Shown: positions 1-8,719 of the stretch, one piece after another
How the letters are laid out: every line of letters begins with the position of its first letter
Position numbering within the stretch: the first letter of the stretch is position 1
From: an uncultured Latescibacterota bacterium
Lineage (GTDB): Bacteria; Latescibacterota; UBA2968; UBA8231
Direction: 5' to 3'
Assembly: GCA_951813615.1 (NCBI GenBank)
Contig: OX638377.1
Coordinates: 5,801,739-5,865,738 of the forward strand
Length of the DNA: 64,000 bases
The notes under the pieces: model-generated
What the model saw: the letters and a program-made list of their open reading frames with translations, nothing else
What the model was told of the DNA's origin: nothing
Database searches by the model: none
Made by a program: the position numbers and the translations under genes

Positions 1-1
1 G

Positions 2-505
2 GGCGGCGGGCAGTTTAGCGGCGGCGGCGGGTCCATGCTGGTGCAGTGGCCGCGCTCGGGGGAAGCGTGGGACTGGCCGGCCCAAGGGCATATCGACGGC
101 TACGGGCCGGGGGGCTGGAGTGGCGGTTTTATGCTGGGGGCCACCGCCTATCTCGACGATGTGGAGGAAAACGGCGGGGCCTTTATTTACTGGCCGCAGA
201 GCCATCTGCCGACCCACGCGTACTTCCGCGAGCATCCCGCCCATATCGACGGCAGTTTCCGCGACCGCAACGATTGGGAGCCGCGCCAATGGGGGTTGTT
301 TTCAGACCGCTCGCCCCACGGGCCAGAGCAATTTGTGGCGCGAGCCGGGGACGTGATTTTCTGGCACTGCTTTCTGTGCCACACCGGCTCGGTCAACATC
401 CGTTCCAAGCCGCGGCTGGGGCTTTTCGCCCGCTGGCACTACGCCGAGCGCGAGACTATGCGCTATGACGTGCCGGAGGACCTGTGGAAGTATTGGACGA
501 TATAG
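2..505 (+). CDS. Phytanoyl-CoA dioxygenase family protein (5' end off window)
   Basis: The reading frame is open from base 2 to a TAG at 503-505, so only the C-terminal 167 residues are visible. The fragment carries the Fe(II)/2-oxoglutarate facial triad of the PhyH family: HID in GHIDGYGPGGW, a distal His in FWHCFLCHTGS, and the 2-oxoglutarate-binding Arg shortly after (KPRLGLFAR). Such enzymes hydroxylate small organic substrates using oxygen and 2-oxoglutarate, in the cytoplasm. The substrate cannot be read from the sequence. It is the first of six PhyH genes in the window and has no close downstream partner; the next gene starts 115 bases later. Confidence 0.85.
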   Translation, partial: GGGQFSGGGGSMLVQWPRSGEAWDWPAQGHIDGYGPGGWSGGFMLGATAYLDDVEENGGAFIYWPQSHLPTHAYFREHPAHIDGSFRDRNDWEPRQWGLFSDRSPHGPEQFVARAGDVIFWHCFLCHTGSVNIRSKPRLGLFARWHYAERETMRYDVPEDLWKYWTI

Positions 506-620
506 AAGCCCTGCTGTAGAGCCGCTCGGCCACCCGTGAAATTTGCCCGTTTCGGCAAAATCGTCTAATTTTTGTAACACTTTATCCGTCTCCATTCACC
601 TTTCACCCTCGGGAGTTACA

Positions 621-866
621 ATGGCCAAGTCGATGTTTTCTCGGGAAGTCGCCCTCAAGCTGGAAGGCGAAATCAACGCTTTTCAAGCCTGTCGCAGCCT
701 GTCGCAACGCGCACGAGACATTAACATAGAGCGCAAAATGAGAGAAACCGGAGGCGAATTTTCCGAGGAAGATCAGCCCAATTCGTCGGCCAGTGCCATG
801 CTGGATTTCGCCGAGGGGCGCATCGTCTTCGTACCGGAAGAGGATGGGGACTCCGACGAGGTCTGA
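621..866 (+). CDS. RNA polymerase omega-like small protein
   Basis: This is an 81-residue acidic protein. The ATG at 621 was chosen over an upstream start because GGGAG lies 5 bases before it. Two stretches match the omega-subunit pattern: SQRARDIN (family: a KRARxI/L helix that contacts beta prime) and SAMLDFAEGRIVF (family: ALEEIAEGKI followed by a hydrophobic). The length fits omega. The normal neighbours of rpoZ (gmk, coaBC) are absent; a PhyH gene lies upstream and an aldo/keto reductase downstream. It could be the housekeeping omega in an unusual place or an unrelated small protein. The assignment rests on short motifs only. Confidence 0.45.
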   Translation: MAKSMFSREVALKLEGEINAFQACRSLSQRARDINIERKMRETGGEFSEEDQPNSSASAMLDFAEGRIVFVPEEDGDSDEV

Positions 867-1112
867 ATCGCCCGCGCCCGTCGCTAGCGACAGCCTATCT
901 ACCTCGTGGGCCTGCCTTCGCTGCCGTCTCCAAACAACAAGCTAACACATAGCCGTCGCGCGCTGTCGGTCGCGTACCTGTGCTGACTGAGAGGGGACGG
1001 GGTCGCCTGCTCGGCGAGTTCTGCGTGTTCTGCCCTCGGTGCATAGTGCTTTCACCCTCTGCCACAGCGCAAAAAAGGCGCTCCCACCAAAACGCCCTGT
1101 AAAGGAGGCGTC

Positions 1113-2051
1113 ATGGGCCTCGAAAAAAACTGCTGTCCCCGCCGCCGCTGGGGCAAGACCGAGCTTTCCATACCAGTAATTCCATTCGGGACTCAGGGCT
1201 TTGGCGGCCACTTCGGGCCAGTTGACGACGAAGAGGCCGTGGCCCTGATGCGCCGGGCCGTCGATTTGGGCGTCAATCACTTCGACTGCGCCCGTTGCTA
1301 CGGCGACTCGCTGCGCAAGTTAGGTCGCGCGATCAAGGAAGGCGTCATCGCCCGCCGCGAGATCATCATCAGCGGGCGCGTATGCTGCCACAGCGCGGCT
1401 GCATGGGGCGGCTATGGCGAGGGACGACCCGACTACTCGGCTACGCGAGTCTTGGCCGACGCCGAAGACCAGCTAGCAATTTTGGGGATCGAGAAATTCG
1501 ACGTGCTCTTCCTCCACGATCCGCCCGAGATCGAACCGACCCTTGAGGCGGGCGGTGCGCTCGAAGGGCTGGAACAGGTGCGCCAGCAGGGTGCCGTGGA
1601 TTTCATCGGCTATGGCATGAACCCCCACGACTTTCACCTCGCGCACATTGCGTCGGGCCGCACTGACGCGCTGCTGTGCTTCAGCGACTACAATTTGCTC
1701 CGGCAGAGCGCGACCGACGCCATCCTGCCAGCGGCCGCGGCTGCTGACCTCGGAGTACTCAACGGCTGGTCGATTATGCGCGGCTGGCTGACGGGCGTGC
1801 CCGTAGAGCGCTTTATACCGCGCGACAAATGGGGCGAAGATCAGCACCGGGCCGAGGCCATGCGCTTGTGGTGCAGCGAGCAGGGCATCGACATGCTCGC
1901 GCTGACGTTGCAATTTTGCTTGCGCGAGGAACGGATCCACGGCAACCCAATCGGCTCGCTGAACATCGAACAGCTAGAAAAAAACGTCGCGGCCGCCATG
2001 GCGGTCGTCTCCGACGAAACAATCGCCGCTTTTGTCGCAGCGGGACTCTAG
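1113..2051 (+). CDS. Aldo/keto reductase family protein
   Basis: This 312-residue TIM-barrel protein has AKR features: an N-terminal WGKTELSIPVIPFGT strand, the catalytic Asp and Tyr in FDCARCYG, and the His in FDVLFLHDPP. The fourth tetrad residue, normally Lys at the end of the fourth strand, appears to be Arg (IIISGRV), so hydride transfer may be altered or lost. A strong ribosome site (AAAGGAGG, 1101-1108) precedes the ATG. The family reduces carbonyls with NADPH, and a role in sugar or sugar-acid metabolism would fit the neighbours. The next gene begins 76 bases downstream on the same strand. Confidence 0.8.
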   Translation: MGLEKNCCPRRRWGKTELSIPVIPFGTQGFGGHFGPVDDEEAVALMRRAVDLGVNHFDCARCYGDSLRKLGRAIKEGVIARREIIISGRVCCHSAAAWGGYGEGRPDYSATRVLADAEDQLAILGIEKFDVLFLHDPPEIEPTLEAGGALEGLEQVRQQGAVDFIGYGMNPHDFHLAHIASGRTDALLCFSDYNLLRQSATDAILPAAAAADLGVLNGWSIMRGWLTGVPVERFIPRDKWGEDQHRAEAMRLWCSEQGIDMLALTLQFCLREERIHGNPIGSLNIEQLEKNVAAAMAVVSDETIAAFVAAGL

Positions 2052-2127
2052 ATTTGACGCCCTTTGGGGGTGTTCCGTACTTTCCGCCCGCCGAACCCTA
2101 TAACTCGATTACCATCAAAGGAGAGGC

Positions 2128-2898
2128 ATGAGCGCTGCTGAAGAGTACTACGCGCAGACGATGGAGCTGTTGCAACGTCTGCGCGATACGCAAATGGACG
2201 CTATAGACCGGGCCGCGGCGATTTGCACCGAGAGCATTGCCAACGGCGGGTTGGTCTTTCTCTTTGGCGCTGGGCACTCGCGGATGATGTGCGAGGAGAT
2301 GACGCCGCGCCAAGGATGCTTCGTGGGCTTTTTTGCGTTGGTCGAGCTCGCGGTATCGACCCATGCGTCGATCGTCGGCACCAATGGGTTGCGCGGGCCG
2401 CTCTTTTTGGAGAAGTACGAAGGCTACGCCGAGGAGATTCTCCAAGGATTCGAGTTCGGGCCGCACGATGCCTTTATCTTGATTTCAACCAGCGGCATTC
2501 GGCCCCTGATCGTCGAGATGGCCATGGGCGCTAAGGCGCGGGGTTTACCCGTGATCGCCATGCTGTCGAAGCCACACGGCGACCAGTCGCCGCCGGCGCA
2601 CTCGTCGGGCCAAAAGCTGATGGATGTGGCCGATGTCGTCCTCGACAACCAATGTCCGCCGGGGGACTGCGTGATCGAGCTAGAGGGGTTGGAGTGGCGG
2701 ACTGGGCCAGTATCGACGGTGACCGGCGCGATGATGATGAATATGCTGCGCTGCGAAGTGGCCGAGCGGTTGTTGGCGCGGGGGATCAAGCCAGAGCTAT
2801 TGCCGAGCCATCAGTTTGTCGGCAATGTAAGCGCGGAAGAGCAGCTAGAGCGGTTTTACGAGGGCTACCGCAAGAGCCTCAAGCATTTGTACGAGTAG
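2128..2898 (+). CDS. SIS-domain sugar-phosphate-binding protein
   Basis: This 256-residue protein is dominated by one SIS (sugar isomerase) fold. The phosphosugar-binding segments are visible as VFLFGAGHSRM and FILISTSGIRP, followed by GLPVIAMLS. This arrangement matches SIS-family isomerases and MurQ/GmhA-like proteins, most closely the uncharacterised single-SIS group. It probably binds or isomerises an amino- or keto-sugar phosphate in the cytoplasm. GGAGAGG precedes the ATG. It lies upstream of an SDR, a ROK protein and a MetE-like protein on the same strand, which suggests a sugar-utilisation operon. The hairpin after its stop may separate it from the SDR. Confidence 0.75.
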   Translation: MSAAEEYYAQTMELLQRLRDTQMDAIDRAAAICTESIANGGLVFLFGAGHSRMMCEEMTPRQGCFVGFFALVELAVSTHASIVGTNGLRGPLFLEKYEGYAEEILQGFEFGPHDAFILISTSGIRPLIVEMAMGAKARGLPVIAMLSKPHGDQSPPAHSSGQKLMDVADVVLDNQCPPGDCVIELEGLEWRTGPVSTVTGAMMMNMLRCEVAERLLARGIKPELLPSHQFVGNVSAEEQLERFYEGYRKSLKHLYE

Positions 2899-2901
2899 TA
2901 G

Positions 2902-2922
2902 GGGCGACCCTTAGGGTCGCCC
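2902..2922. repeat. Perfect 9-bp hairpin (GGGCGACCC-TTA-GGGTCGCCC)
   Basis: A perfect inverted repeat with a 3-base loop begins 4 bases after the SIS-domain gene stop. No T-run follows it on either strand, so it is not a standard intrinsic terminator. It could be an mRNA 3' hairpin or a member of a dispersed palindromic repeat family. A related GGGGCGAC core appears at the end of the polymerase-like gene near 31,050. Confidence 0.7.
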
Positions 2923-2969
2923 GCACCCCGTTCCTATTGACCCGACTCCAATCCACTAACCACTAAACC

Positions 2970-3749
2970 GTGGGCACTCTCGACAACAAGGTTTGTCTGA
3001 TTACCGGCTCTACCGGCATCGCCGAGGCCACGGCTCTGCACGCAGCCGAGGAGGGGGCCAGCCTATTCGTTACTTCGCGGACGGAAGCAAACTGTCGGGC
3101 GTTGGCCGAGAAGCTGGGAAAGCAAGGGGCGCATCGGGCGGCCGACCTGACGCAGCACGAACAAGTCGCCGAGACCGTGCGGGCCTGCGTGGAGCAGTGG
3201 GGGCGGATCGACGGGTTGTTCAATGTAGCGGGGATCAGCGGGCGGCGCTTTGGCGATGGGCCGCTGCACGAGTGTACAGAGGAAGGGTGGGACGCGACAT
3301 TGGACGCCAACGCGAAAAGCATGTTTTTGGTCTGCCGCGCCGTGCTGCAACAGATGTTGACCCAAGAACTGCGCGAGGACGGCGCGGGGGGGGCGATTCT
3401 CAACATGGCCAGTGTGTTGGCCTTTGCGCCGGAGCGGAGGTTTTTTGCCTCGCACGCCTATGCGGCCAGCAAGGGGGCGATTGTGTCGCTGAGCAAGGCC
3501 ATGGCCAGCTACTACGCGCCGCACGGGATTCGGGTCAATGCCATTGCGCCAGCACTGGTGGAGACGCCCATGAGCCAGCGGGCCGGAGAAAATGCAGAGA
3601 TTATGGCGTTTATGCGCGACAAGCAGCCGCTCGGGGCGATGATGAGCGCGGCGGATGTGGCGGGGATGGCGGTCTTTTTATTGGGGGACCGAGCGCGGGC
3701 GATTACCGGAACGGTGGTGACCGTGGATGCAGGTTGGTGCGTGAGCTAA
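2970..3749 (+). CDS. Short-chain dehydrogenase/reductase (SDR)
   Basis: This 259-residue Rossmann-fold enzyme has a GTG start. The cofactor motif is TGSTGIAEA, which departs from the usual TGxxxGIG at its last glycine. NVAG follows, then the catalytic Ser (NMASVLAF), Tyr and Lys (HAYAASKGA), and the C-terminal TGTVVTVDAG typical of classical SDRs. It should oxidise or reduce a hydroxyl/keto group with NAD(P). No strong ribosome site precedes the start. It is followed after 13 bases by the ROK gene, so the two are probably co-transcribed. Confidence 0.85.
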   Translation: MGTLDNKVCLITGSTGIAEATALHAAEEGASLFVTSRTEANCRALAEKLGKQGAHRAADLTQHEQVAETVRACVEQWGRIDGLFNVAGISGRRFGDGPLHECTEEGWDATLDANAKSMFLVCRAVLQQMLTQELREDGAGGAILNMASVLAFAPERRFFASHAYAASKGAIVSLSKAMASYYAPHGIRVNAIAPALVETPMSQRAGENAEIMAFMRDKQPLGAMMSAADVAGMAVFLLGDRARAITGTVVTVDAGWCVS

Positions 3750-3762
3750 CCAAGGAGGACGC

Positions 3763-4740
3763 ATGAAGGAATACGTGATTGGCTTTGACGTGGGCGGCAC
3801 CCGAGCCAAAAGCGGCGCGGTAACGCGGGGCGGGCGGATGCTGGCACCGGGCATCAACCCGTCGGGTTTTGCGCTGGGCATGGGCAATTTGCTCAAGACG
3901 CTCAAGGATGAAGTCGCGCGGATTTCCCAAAAGCTGGGCGGCAAGCCGCAGGCCATTGGCTTGGGCTTTCCCGGGGCCGTGGATCCCGAGGTCGGCGTGG
4001 TGTACATGCCGGGGAAGATCAAGGGACTGGAAGGCTATCCCATTGTCAAACGGCTGGCCAAGGCCACGGGGATCCCGGTCGTCGCCGACAACGACGGTCG
4101 CGTCTCCATCTACGCCGAGCGGCACTACGGCCTAGCCCAAGATTTGGACTGGGCGGTGACGATCACTATCGGCACGGGCGTCGGCTCTGGGGTCTTGCTC
4201 GACGGCAAGATTCTGCGCGATCCGCATCTGCAATTTGGGACGCAGATGAGCCACATCGTCATGCAGGCTCTGGGTGGGCGGCTGTGTCTGACCAACGCGC
4301 GGGGCACGGCCGAGATGATGTGTTCGGCCACGGCGCTGACACAGCAGGTGCGGGACGGGCTGGCGCGCGGCATTCCCTCGGTTTTGAGCGACCAGTACTT
4401 CAAGGATCCCAACGCGATCGATTTCAAAGCCATAATCCGCGGCGTGAAGCGCCAAGACCGGCTCTGCGTTGACGAGTTGGAGCACTGGACCCGCAACTTG
4501 GGCTGGCTGCTGGTGAGCGCGGTACACGTGTACGCTCCCCAGCGCATCATCCTCAGCGGCGGGGCGACCAATGCGGCCGAGCACTTTCTCGAACCGCTGC
4601 AGAAGCAAGTGAACGAACATTTATTCCGCCATCCAGCGGGCACTGGCGTCCCGGTCGTGCTGTCCAAGCTCCGCGACCACGCTGGCGTTTTAGGGACGGC
4701 GGCAATCGCTTGGGAAAAAGTCGATGGAGGCCAACCGTGA
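3763..4740 (+). CDS. ROK-family sugar kinase-like protein
   Basis: This 325-residue ASKHA-fold protein has the N-terminal phosphate loop GFDVGGTRAKSG, the GLGFPGAVD segment, the catalytic-type Asp in VVADNDGR, and the second phosphate loop TIGTGVGSGV. These mark a ROK glucokinase-like protein. The cysteine-rich zinc motif normally found after the GH motif (CxCGxxGCxE) is absent; the matching region reads CLTNARGTAEMMCS. It may be a zinc-independent sugar kinase or a sugar-binding protein. AAGGAGG precedes the ATG. Its stop overlaps the GTG start of the next gene (GTGA), so translation is probably coupled. Confidence 0.8.
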   Translation: MKEYVIGFDVGGTRAKSGAVTRGGRMLAPGINPSGFALGMGNLLKTLKDEVARISQKLGGKPQAIGLGFPGAVDPEVGVVYMPGKIKGLEGYPIVKRLAKATGIPVVADNDGRVSIYAERHYGLAQDLDWAVTITIGTGVGSGVLLDGKILRDPHLQFGTQMSHIVMQALGGRLCLTNARGTAEMMCSATALTQQVRDGLARGIPSVLSDQYFKDPNAIDFKAIIRGVKRQDRLCVDELEHWTRNLGWLLVSAVHVYAPQRIILSGGATNAAEHFLEPLQKQVNEHLFRHPAGTGVPVVLSKLRDHAGVLGTAAIAWEKVDGGQP

Positions 4741-5765
4741 AAGAACACCCCTTGCGCACCACCGTTATCGGTTCCTACCCCTTCCCGAGCTGGCTCGAAC
4801 ACGCGGCTGAGCATCTAGCGGCTTTCGGGCCAGACGACATCGCCGAGATGCAGGACGACGCGGTCGTTGCCGCACTCGGCGACCAAGTGCGCGCCGGATT
4901 GGACGTAGTCACCGACGGCGAGCAGACTCGATTTGATTTTAACCTCTCCTTTTACGGCTATCTCGAAGGCATCGACCTAGAGTCCGCATCGCCTAGGCGC
5001 TTCGGTCCTCCCGCCCACGACCAGCGAGGACGCCACGCAATCACCGGACCACTGCAAGCGCCGCACGGCTTGGGCGCGGTGGAGGAGTTTGCGCGGCTCA
5101 AGCGGCTGGCACCAGCAGGGCCGACGCTCAAGGCCAGCGTGCCGGGGCCTTATACATTGAGCGGCCGACTGGTGCCCAACGACCAGTACTCGGACCGCTG
5201 GGCCGTGACCGAGGCGCTGCTGCCTATAGTGCGGAGCGAGTTGGAGGCGCTCTGTACGGCGGGTTGCACGGAGCTGACCGTCGATGAGCCGTCGATGAGT
5301 TGCTATGCCCACCGCGAGGATCCAGCGCGCTTCGTCGATATCTTCAACCGCACGGTCGAATCCGTCGCGGGCAAGTGCCGGCTCTCGACCCATCTGTGCT
5401 TTGGCAACTTCAAGGGCCGCGCCGTGGGGCTGCGCCGCTACGCGCCCATGTTTCCGGCCTTCTTGGACATGCAGGTCGATGAGATGCACGTCGAAATGGC
5501 CAGCCGCGAGTTCGCCGAGTTGGAGATCATCGGCCAGATCGCCGCGAAGATGGATGTGGCCGTGGGAATCGTCGATGTGAAGAGCTACTATATTGAAACC
5601 GTAGAGGATATCGCGGCGCGGGTGGAAGCGTGCTTGGAGTACGCCCCGGCCGACAAGCTCTCCTTTGCGCCCGATTGCGGGCTGAGCCAAACGGCGCGGT
5701 GGGCGGCAAAGCAGAAGCTGGCGAACATGGTGGCTGGAGTGCGCGCCGTGCGGGAGAAGCTGTGA
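4737..5765 (+). CDS. MetE-type (cobalamin-independent) methyltransferase, catalytic domain only
   Basis: The 342-residue protein matches the C-terminal catalytic barrel of cobalamin-independent methionine synthase. It has the opening TTVIGSYPFP, TDGEQTRFDF, DEPSMS, and the zinc ligands: HLC in STHLCFGNF, a Glu in DEMHVEM, and a Cys in APDCGL. The N-terminal half of full MetE is missing, as in archaeal-type core enzymes and other methyl-transfer proteins. I chose GTG at 4737 because GGAGG sits six bases upstream and the GTGA overlap with the ROK gene couples the two; an earlier ATG at 4710 would run 31 bases into that gene. The true methyl donor is unknown. Confidence 0.8.
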   Translation: MKEHPLRTTVIGSYPFPSWLEHAAEHLAAFGPDDIAEMQDDAVVAALGDQVRAGLDVVTDGEQTRFDFNLSFYGYLEGIDLESASPRRFGPPAHDQRGRHAITGPLQAPHGLGAVEEFARLKRLAPAGPTLKASVPGPYTLSGRLVPNDQYSDRWAVTEALLPIVRSELEALCTAGCTELTVDEPSMSCYAHREDPARFVDIFNRTVESVAGKCRLSTHLCFGNFKGRAVGLRRYAPMFPAFLDMQVDEMHVEMASREFAELEIIGQIAAKMDVAVGIVDVKSYYIETVEDIAARVEACLEYAPADKLSFAPDCGLSQTARWAAKQKLANMVAGVRAVREKL

Positions 5766-5790
5766 GAGGATTGCCAACGCGGAGGGAAAA

Positions 5791-6768
5791 ATGAGCTATA
5801 AACCAATGGCCGACCAACGACCTGATCGCTACAAAGTCTCCACGGCGGAATACGCCCAGTATCAGCGGCAGGGGTTCCTAGTCGTCGAGCGCTTGGTCGA
5901 TTTGGACGAAGTTGAAGAACTCACAGCGCACGTCATGGCCATGCTCAAAGGCCAAATCGCCGTGCCCGGCCAAGAGCCTCCGGCCCCGGATGCAACGGAT
6001 GCAGATTTGGTGCAGCGTTTCACGCGGGTGCATCAACTGCACCGTTGGGACGCCACTTGCGAGCGCTTCTTGTTGCACCCGCGCGTCTTGGACGTTTTGG
6101 AGGCGCTCATCGGGCCGGATGTGCTGGCCTTGCAGACCATGCAGTTTTTCAATGCGCCGGGCACGGGCGGACAGGGTTGGCACCAAGATTCCTATTATAT
6201 CACCACGTACCCGGATACCCTCATCGGCGCTTGGTTGGCCCTAGAGCGGGCCGACGAGGAGAACGGCTGCCTGTGGGTCGCGCCCGGCTCGAACCACGAG
6301 CCCATCTATCCAGACGAAGGCCGGGGGCACCTGGTCCACGCCGAGGGAGCCTTTGACGAGATTGAGATCGTAGAAGGGATTAGCCATCTCGACGACGAGG
6401 TCAATACATTATCGAGAGTGGCGCGGCGCTACGGAGACGCAGTGCCAGTGGTGGTAGAAGCCGGCGATGTGGTATTCTTCCATCCGCATCTCCTGCACCG
6501 CTCCCATCCCAATCAATCGCCCGACCGCTGGCGTCGGGCATTTGTCAGCCATTACTGCAATGCCCGCTCTTGGGTGCCGTGGAACCACGGGGCACCCTAT
6601 GAGGGACCGACGGCTAATTACAAGCACATTCTGGCGCGAGGCCGGACCCATCTGCCCTTTGCCCTCCCTGAGTTCGGCACGCCGTGCGCGGCGTTGGCAG
6701 CCGATGCGAATGGCGCTCCCGAGCGCATGGTGGCGAGTGGCGGCGATATGGAAAAACGGGAGGGGTGA
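5791..6768 (+). CDS. Phytanoyl-CoA dioxygenase family protein
   Basis: This is a full-length, 325-residue PhyH protein. The iron site is clear: HQD in GQGWHQDSYY, and a distal His in FFHPHLLHRSHPN with the following Arg (RWRRAF). The ATG at 5791 follows GGAGGG at 5781-5786. It closes the SIS-SDR-ROK-MetE gene run, 25 bases after the MetE-like stop, so it may share that transcript. A short stretch of its 3' part (6559-6609) recurs in degraded form at 8720-8769, beyond the restriction-modification pair. The substrate is unknown. Confidence 0.9.
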   Translation: MSYKPMADQRPDRYKVSTAEYAQYQRQGFLVVERLVDLDEVEELTAHVMAMLKGQIAVPGQEPPAPDATDADLVQRFTRVHQLHRWDATCERFLLHPRVLDVLEALIGPDVLALQTMQFFNAPGTGGQGWHQDSYYITTYPDTLIGAWLALERADEENGCLWVAPGSNHEPIYPDEGRGHLVHAEGAFDEIEIVEGISHLDDEVNTLSRVARRYGDAVPVVVEAGDVVFFHPHLLHRSHPNQSPDRWRRAFVSHYCNARSWVPWNHGAPYEGPTANYKHILARGRTHLPFALPEFGTPCAALAADANGAPERMVASGGDMEKREG

Positions 6769-6828
6769 GGGTGATTCACCTACAGATGCACCGGTATAAA
6801 CGCTGCACTAAAAGAGGACATACCTGAT

Positions 6829-7749
6829 TTGACTAAAGCCACCCAACTCCGGGCAAAAGCCTCATTCTCGAGTGCATTGCAGAGCTTTGTCCAGAGAATG
6901 AGTGAGCATGTTAGCGCAGAGGACGGAGAATGGACTGTTAAGGGCTTCATCGACATCTACCGGAATATCTATACCATCAGTCCAGACACAAAAATCATCT
7001 CAAAGATCCTCGAAATCCATCTATTTCCCCAGATTCTTAAGTTTGCACAGAAACACGGCTACTCGATCGTACTGGCTGAGAAACAGAATTGGTACCCCGA
7101 CCTAAGTTTCGTCAGCCAAGAGGATCCAAACCTCAAGTTTGCGGTTGATCTGAAGACGACGTATCGAGACCTTAAATTTCTTGGACACGTCAATGGATTC
7201 ACGCTCGGTAGTCACGGCTCGTACTTTAAAAATCGAGCATCAAGCAAAAATATCCAGTTTCCATATAGCGACTACTCGGGACACTTTTGTTTCGGCATCA
7301 TCTACACCCGAGCTGACACCAAGGATATCAACGAGACTGAAGTCATCAATATTCGTGAGCTCAACGAGGACGCAGGATCTCCTCGTCGCCTAGAGCAACG
7401 CGCTATAACGACAGTGGAAAATCTCTGCTCCATTGCGTCGGTGATTAAGGATTTTCAATTTTTCGTCTGCGAGAAATGGCAACTAGCCAGTGATCGACAA
7501 GGTTCTGGGAATACGGCTAACATTGGATCAATTACTGCTATCGATGATATTTTGCAAGGGAATGGAATCTTTGCGAAGCTGGGAGAGGATTGGTTTGACG
7601 AGTACTGGATGAACTACGGCGTTACAAAAATGAAGAAGGGTAGGAAAACAATACCGATCAAGAGGCTGGAAGATTTTATCGCTTTCAAAGGCGGCGACAA
7701 GAACATGATTGTCCCCGTAAAAAAGAAGAGAAAGGAAAAGAAAAAGTGA
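6829..7749 (+). CDS. Type II restriction endonuclease, EcoRV-like
   Basis: This 306-residue protein resembles EcoRV along most of its length. The PD-(D/E)xK site is YPD (Asp91) with AVDLKTTY (Asp107, Lys109). The 16- and 2-residue spacings equal those of EcoRV Asp74, Asp90 and Lys92. The EcoRV segments FTLG, YTRADT, INELNE-like and GSGNTxNIGS are also present. The TTG start at 6829 (AAAGAGG upstream) keeps the N-terminal helix that aligns with EcoRV; an ATG at 6898 is an alternative. The gene is AT-richer than its neighbours and ends in a Lys-rich tail. GTGA overlap with the next gene forms a restriction-modification pair. GATATC specificity is an inference from the family. Confidence 0.9.
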   Translation: MTKATQLRAKASFSSALQSFVQRMSEHVSAEDGEWTVKGFIDIYRNIYTISPDTKIISKILEIHLFPQILKFAQKHGYSIVLAEKQNWYPDLSFVSQEDPNLKFAVDLKTTYRDLKFLGHVNGFTLGSHGSYFKNRASSKNIQFPYSDYSGHFCFGIIYTRADTKDINETEVINIRELNEDAGSPRRLEQRAITTVENLCSIASVIKDFQFFVCEKWQLASDRQGSGNTANIGSITAIDDILQGNGIFAKLGEDWFDEYWMNYGVTKMKKGRKTIPIKRLEDFIAFKGGDKNMIVPVKKKRKEKKK

Positions 7750-8693
7750 GGCGCGTCGTCACTCCACCGCTAAAAAGCCAAGGGATCAAGACCAAACTGG
7801 TGCCATGGATACAGGCCCTCGTGCCCAAGGTCAAGGGACGATGGATAGAGCCATTTTTAGGTACTGGCGTCGTCGCCTTTAACGCGGGATTCAAGCAGGC
7901 TCTACTAGGCGATACCAACCCCCATATTATCCGCTTCTATCAGCAGATTCAACAGGGTGCCATCCATCCCTCGCACGTCCGCGCCTATCTCGAAAAAGAA
8001 GGGCTGCATCTGCGACAAGCCGGGCGCAACGGATACGACCACTTCACCTACATAAGGGATCGCTTCAATCGGGACCACGATCCACTGGACTTCTTATTTC
8101 TCTCCAGAGCTGGATTCAATGGGATGATGCGATTTAACAAGAAAGGCGAATGGAACATCCCCTTCTGCAAAAAGCCGGAGCGCTTCAGCCGCTCCTACAT
8201 CACCAAAATAGTAAACCAAGTCCGCGACGCAGCCTGCCTAATTCAACAGGGATGGACGTTTGAGACCGCCCCATTCGAGGACGTGATTTCGCAGGCGACT
8301 GGTGATGACCTCATCTACTGCGATCCGCCCTACACCGGTCGGTACGTCGATTACTACAACGGCTGGACGGAGGCTGACGAAGCACGTCTATATCAACTGC
8401 TTTCGGCGACTCCGGCACGGTTTATTCTCTCTACGTGGCATCACAACGACTACCGAAAAAACGAAATGCTAGAGCGCCATTGGAACCGATTCAATGTCGT
8501 AACCCGCGATCACTTTTACCATTCCGGCGGCAAGATAGAAAACAGGCGTTCGGTTGTCGAAGCATTGGTCTTCAACTTTTCAGCCCACATCGAACAGCAC
8601 AATCATGGCGTGATACCCAAGCCAGAACAGCTAATGCTACTTGAAGAGCGGGCTGAGTACGTCGCTCAGCAATTGGGGCGAGGGTACGAGTAG
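7746..8693 (+). CDS. DNA adenine N6-methyltransferase (D12 class), partner of EcoRV-like nuclease
   Basis: This 315-residue methyltransferase has the SAM motif EPFLGTG (residues 35-41) and the catalytic DPPY at 193-196, in the order of Dam and M.EcoRV. It should methylate an adenine in the site cut by the adjacent nuclease and so protect the host chromosome. The GTG start overlaps the nuclease stop by four bases, so nuclease and methylase are translated from one message with the nuclease first. Control of methylase before nuclease is not evident from the sequence, and no controller protein gene is present. Confidence 0.9.
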   Translation: MRRVVTPPLKSQGIKTKLVPWIQALVPKVKGRWIEPFLGTGVVAFNAGFKQALLGDTNPHIIRFYQQIQQGAIHPSHVRAYLEKEGLHLRQAGRNGYDHFTYIRDRFNRDHDPLDFLFLSRAGFNGMMRFNKKGEWNIPFCKKPERFSRSYITKIVNQVRDAACLIQQGWTFETAPFEDVISQATGDDLIYCDPPYTGRYVDYYNGWTEADEARLYQLLSATPARFILSTWHHNDYRKNEMLERHWNRFNVVTRDHFYHSGGKIENRRSVVEALVFNFSAHIEQHNHGVIPKPEQLMLLEERAEYVAQQLGRGYE

Positions 8694-8719
8694 CGTCAAA
8701 AAGAGAAAGCCAAAGTCTC

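Noticed and set aside
880..891. 12-base palindrome GTCGCTAGCGAC
   Set aside because: It is short, has no partner repeat and is not placed at a promoter. It can arise by chance in GC-rich sequence.
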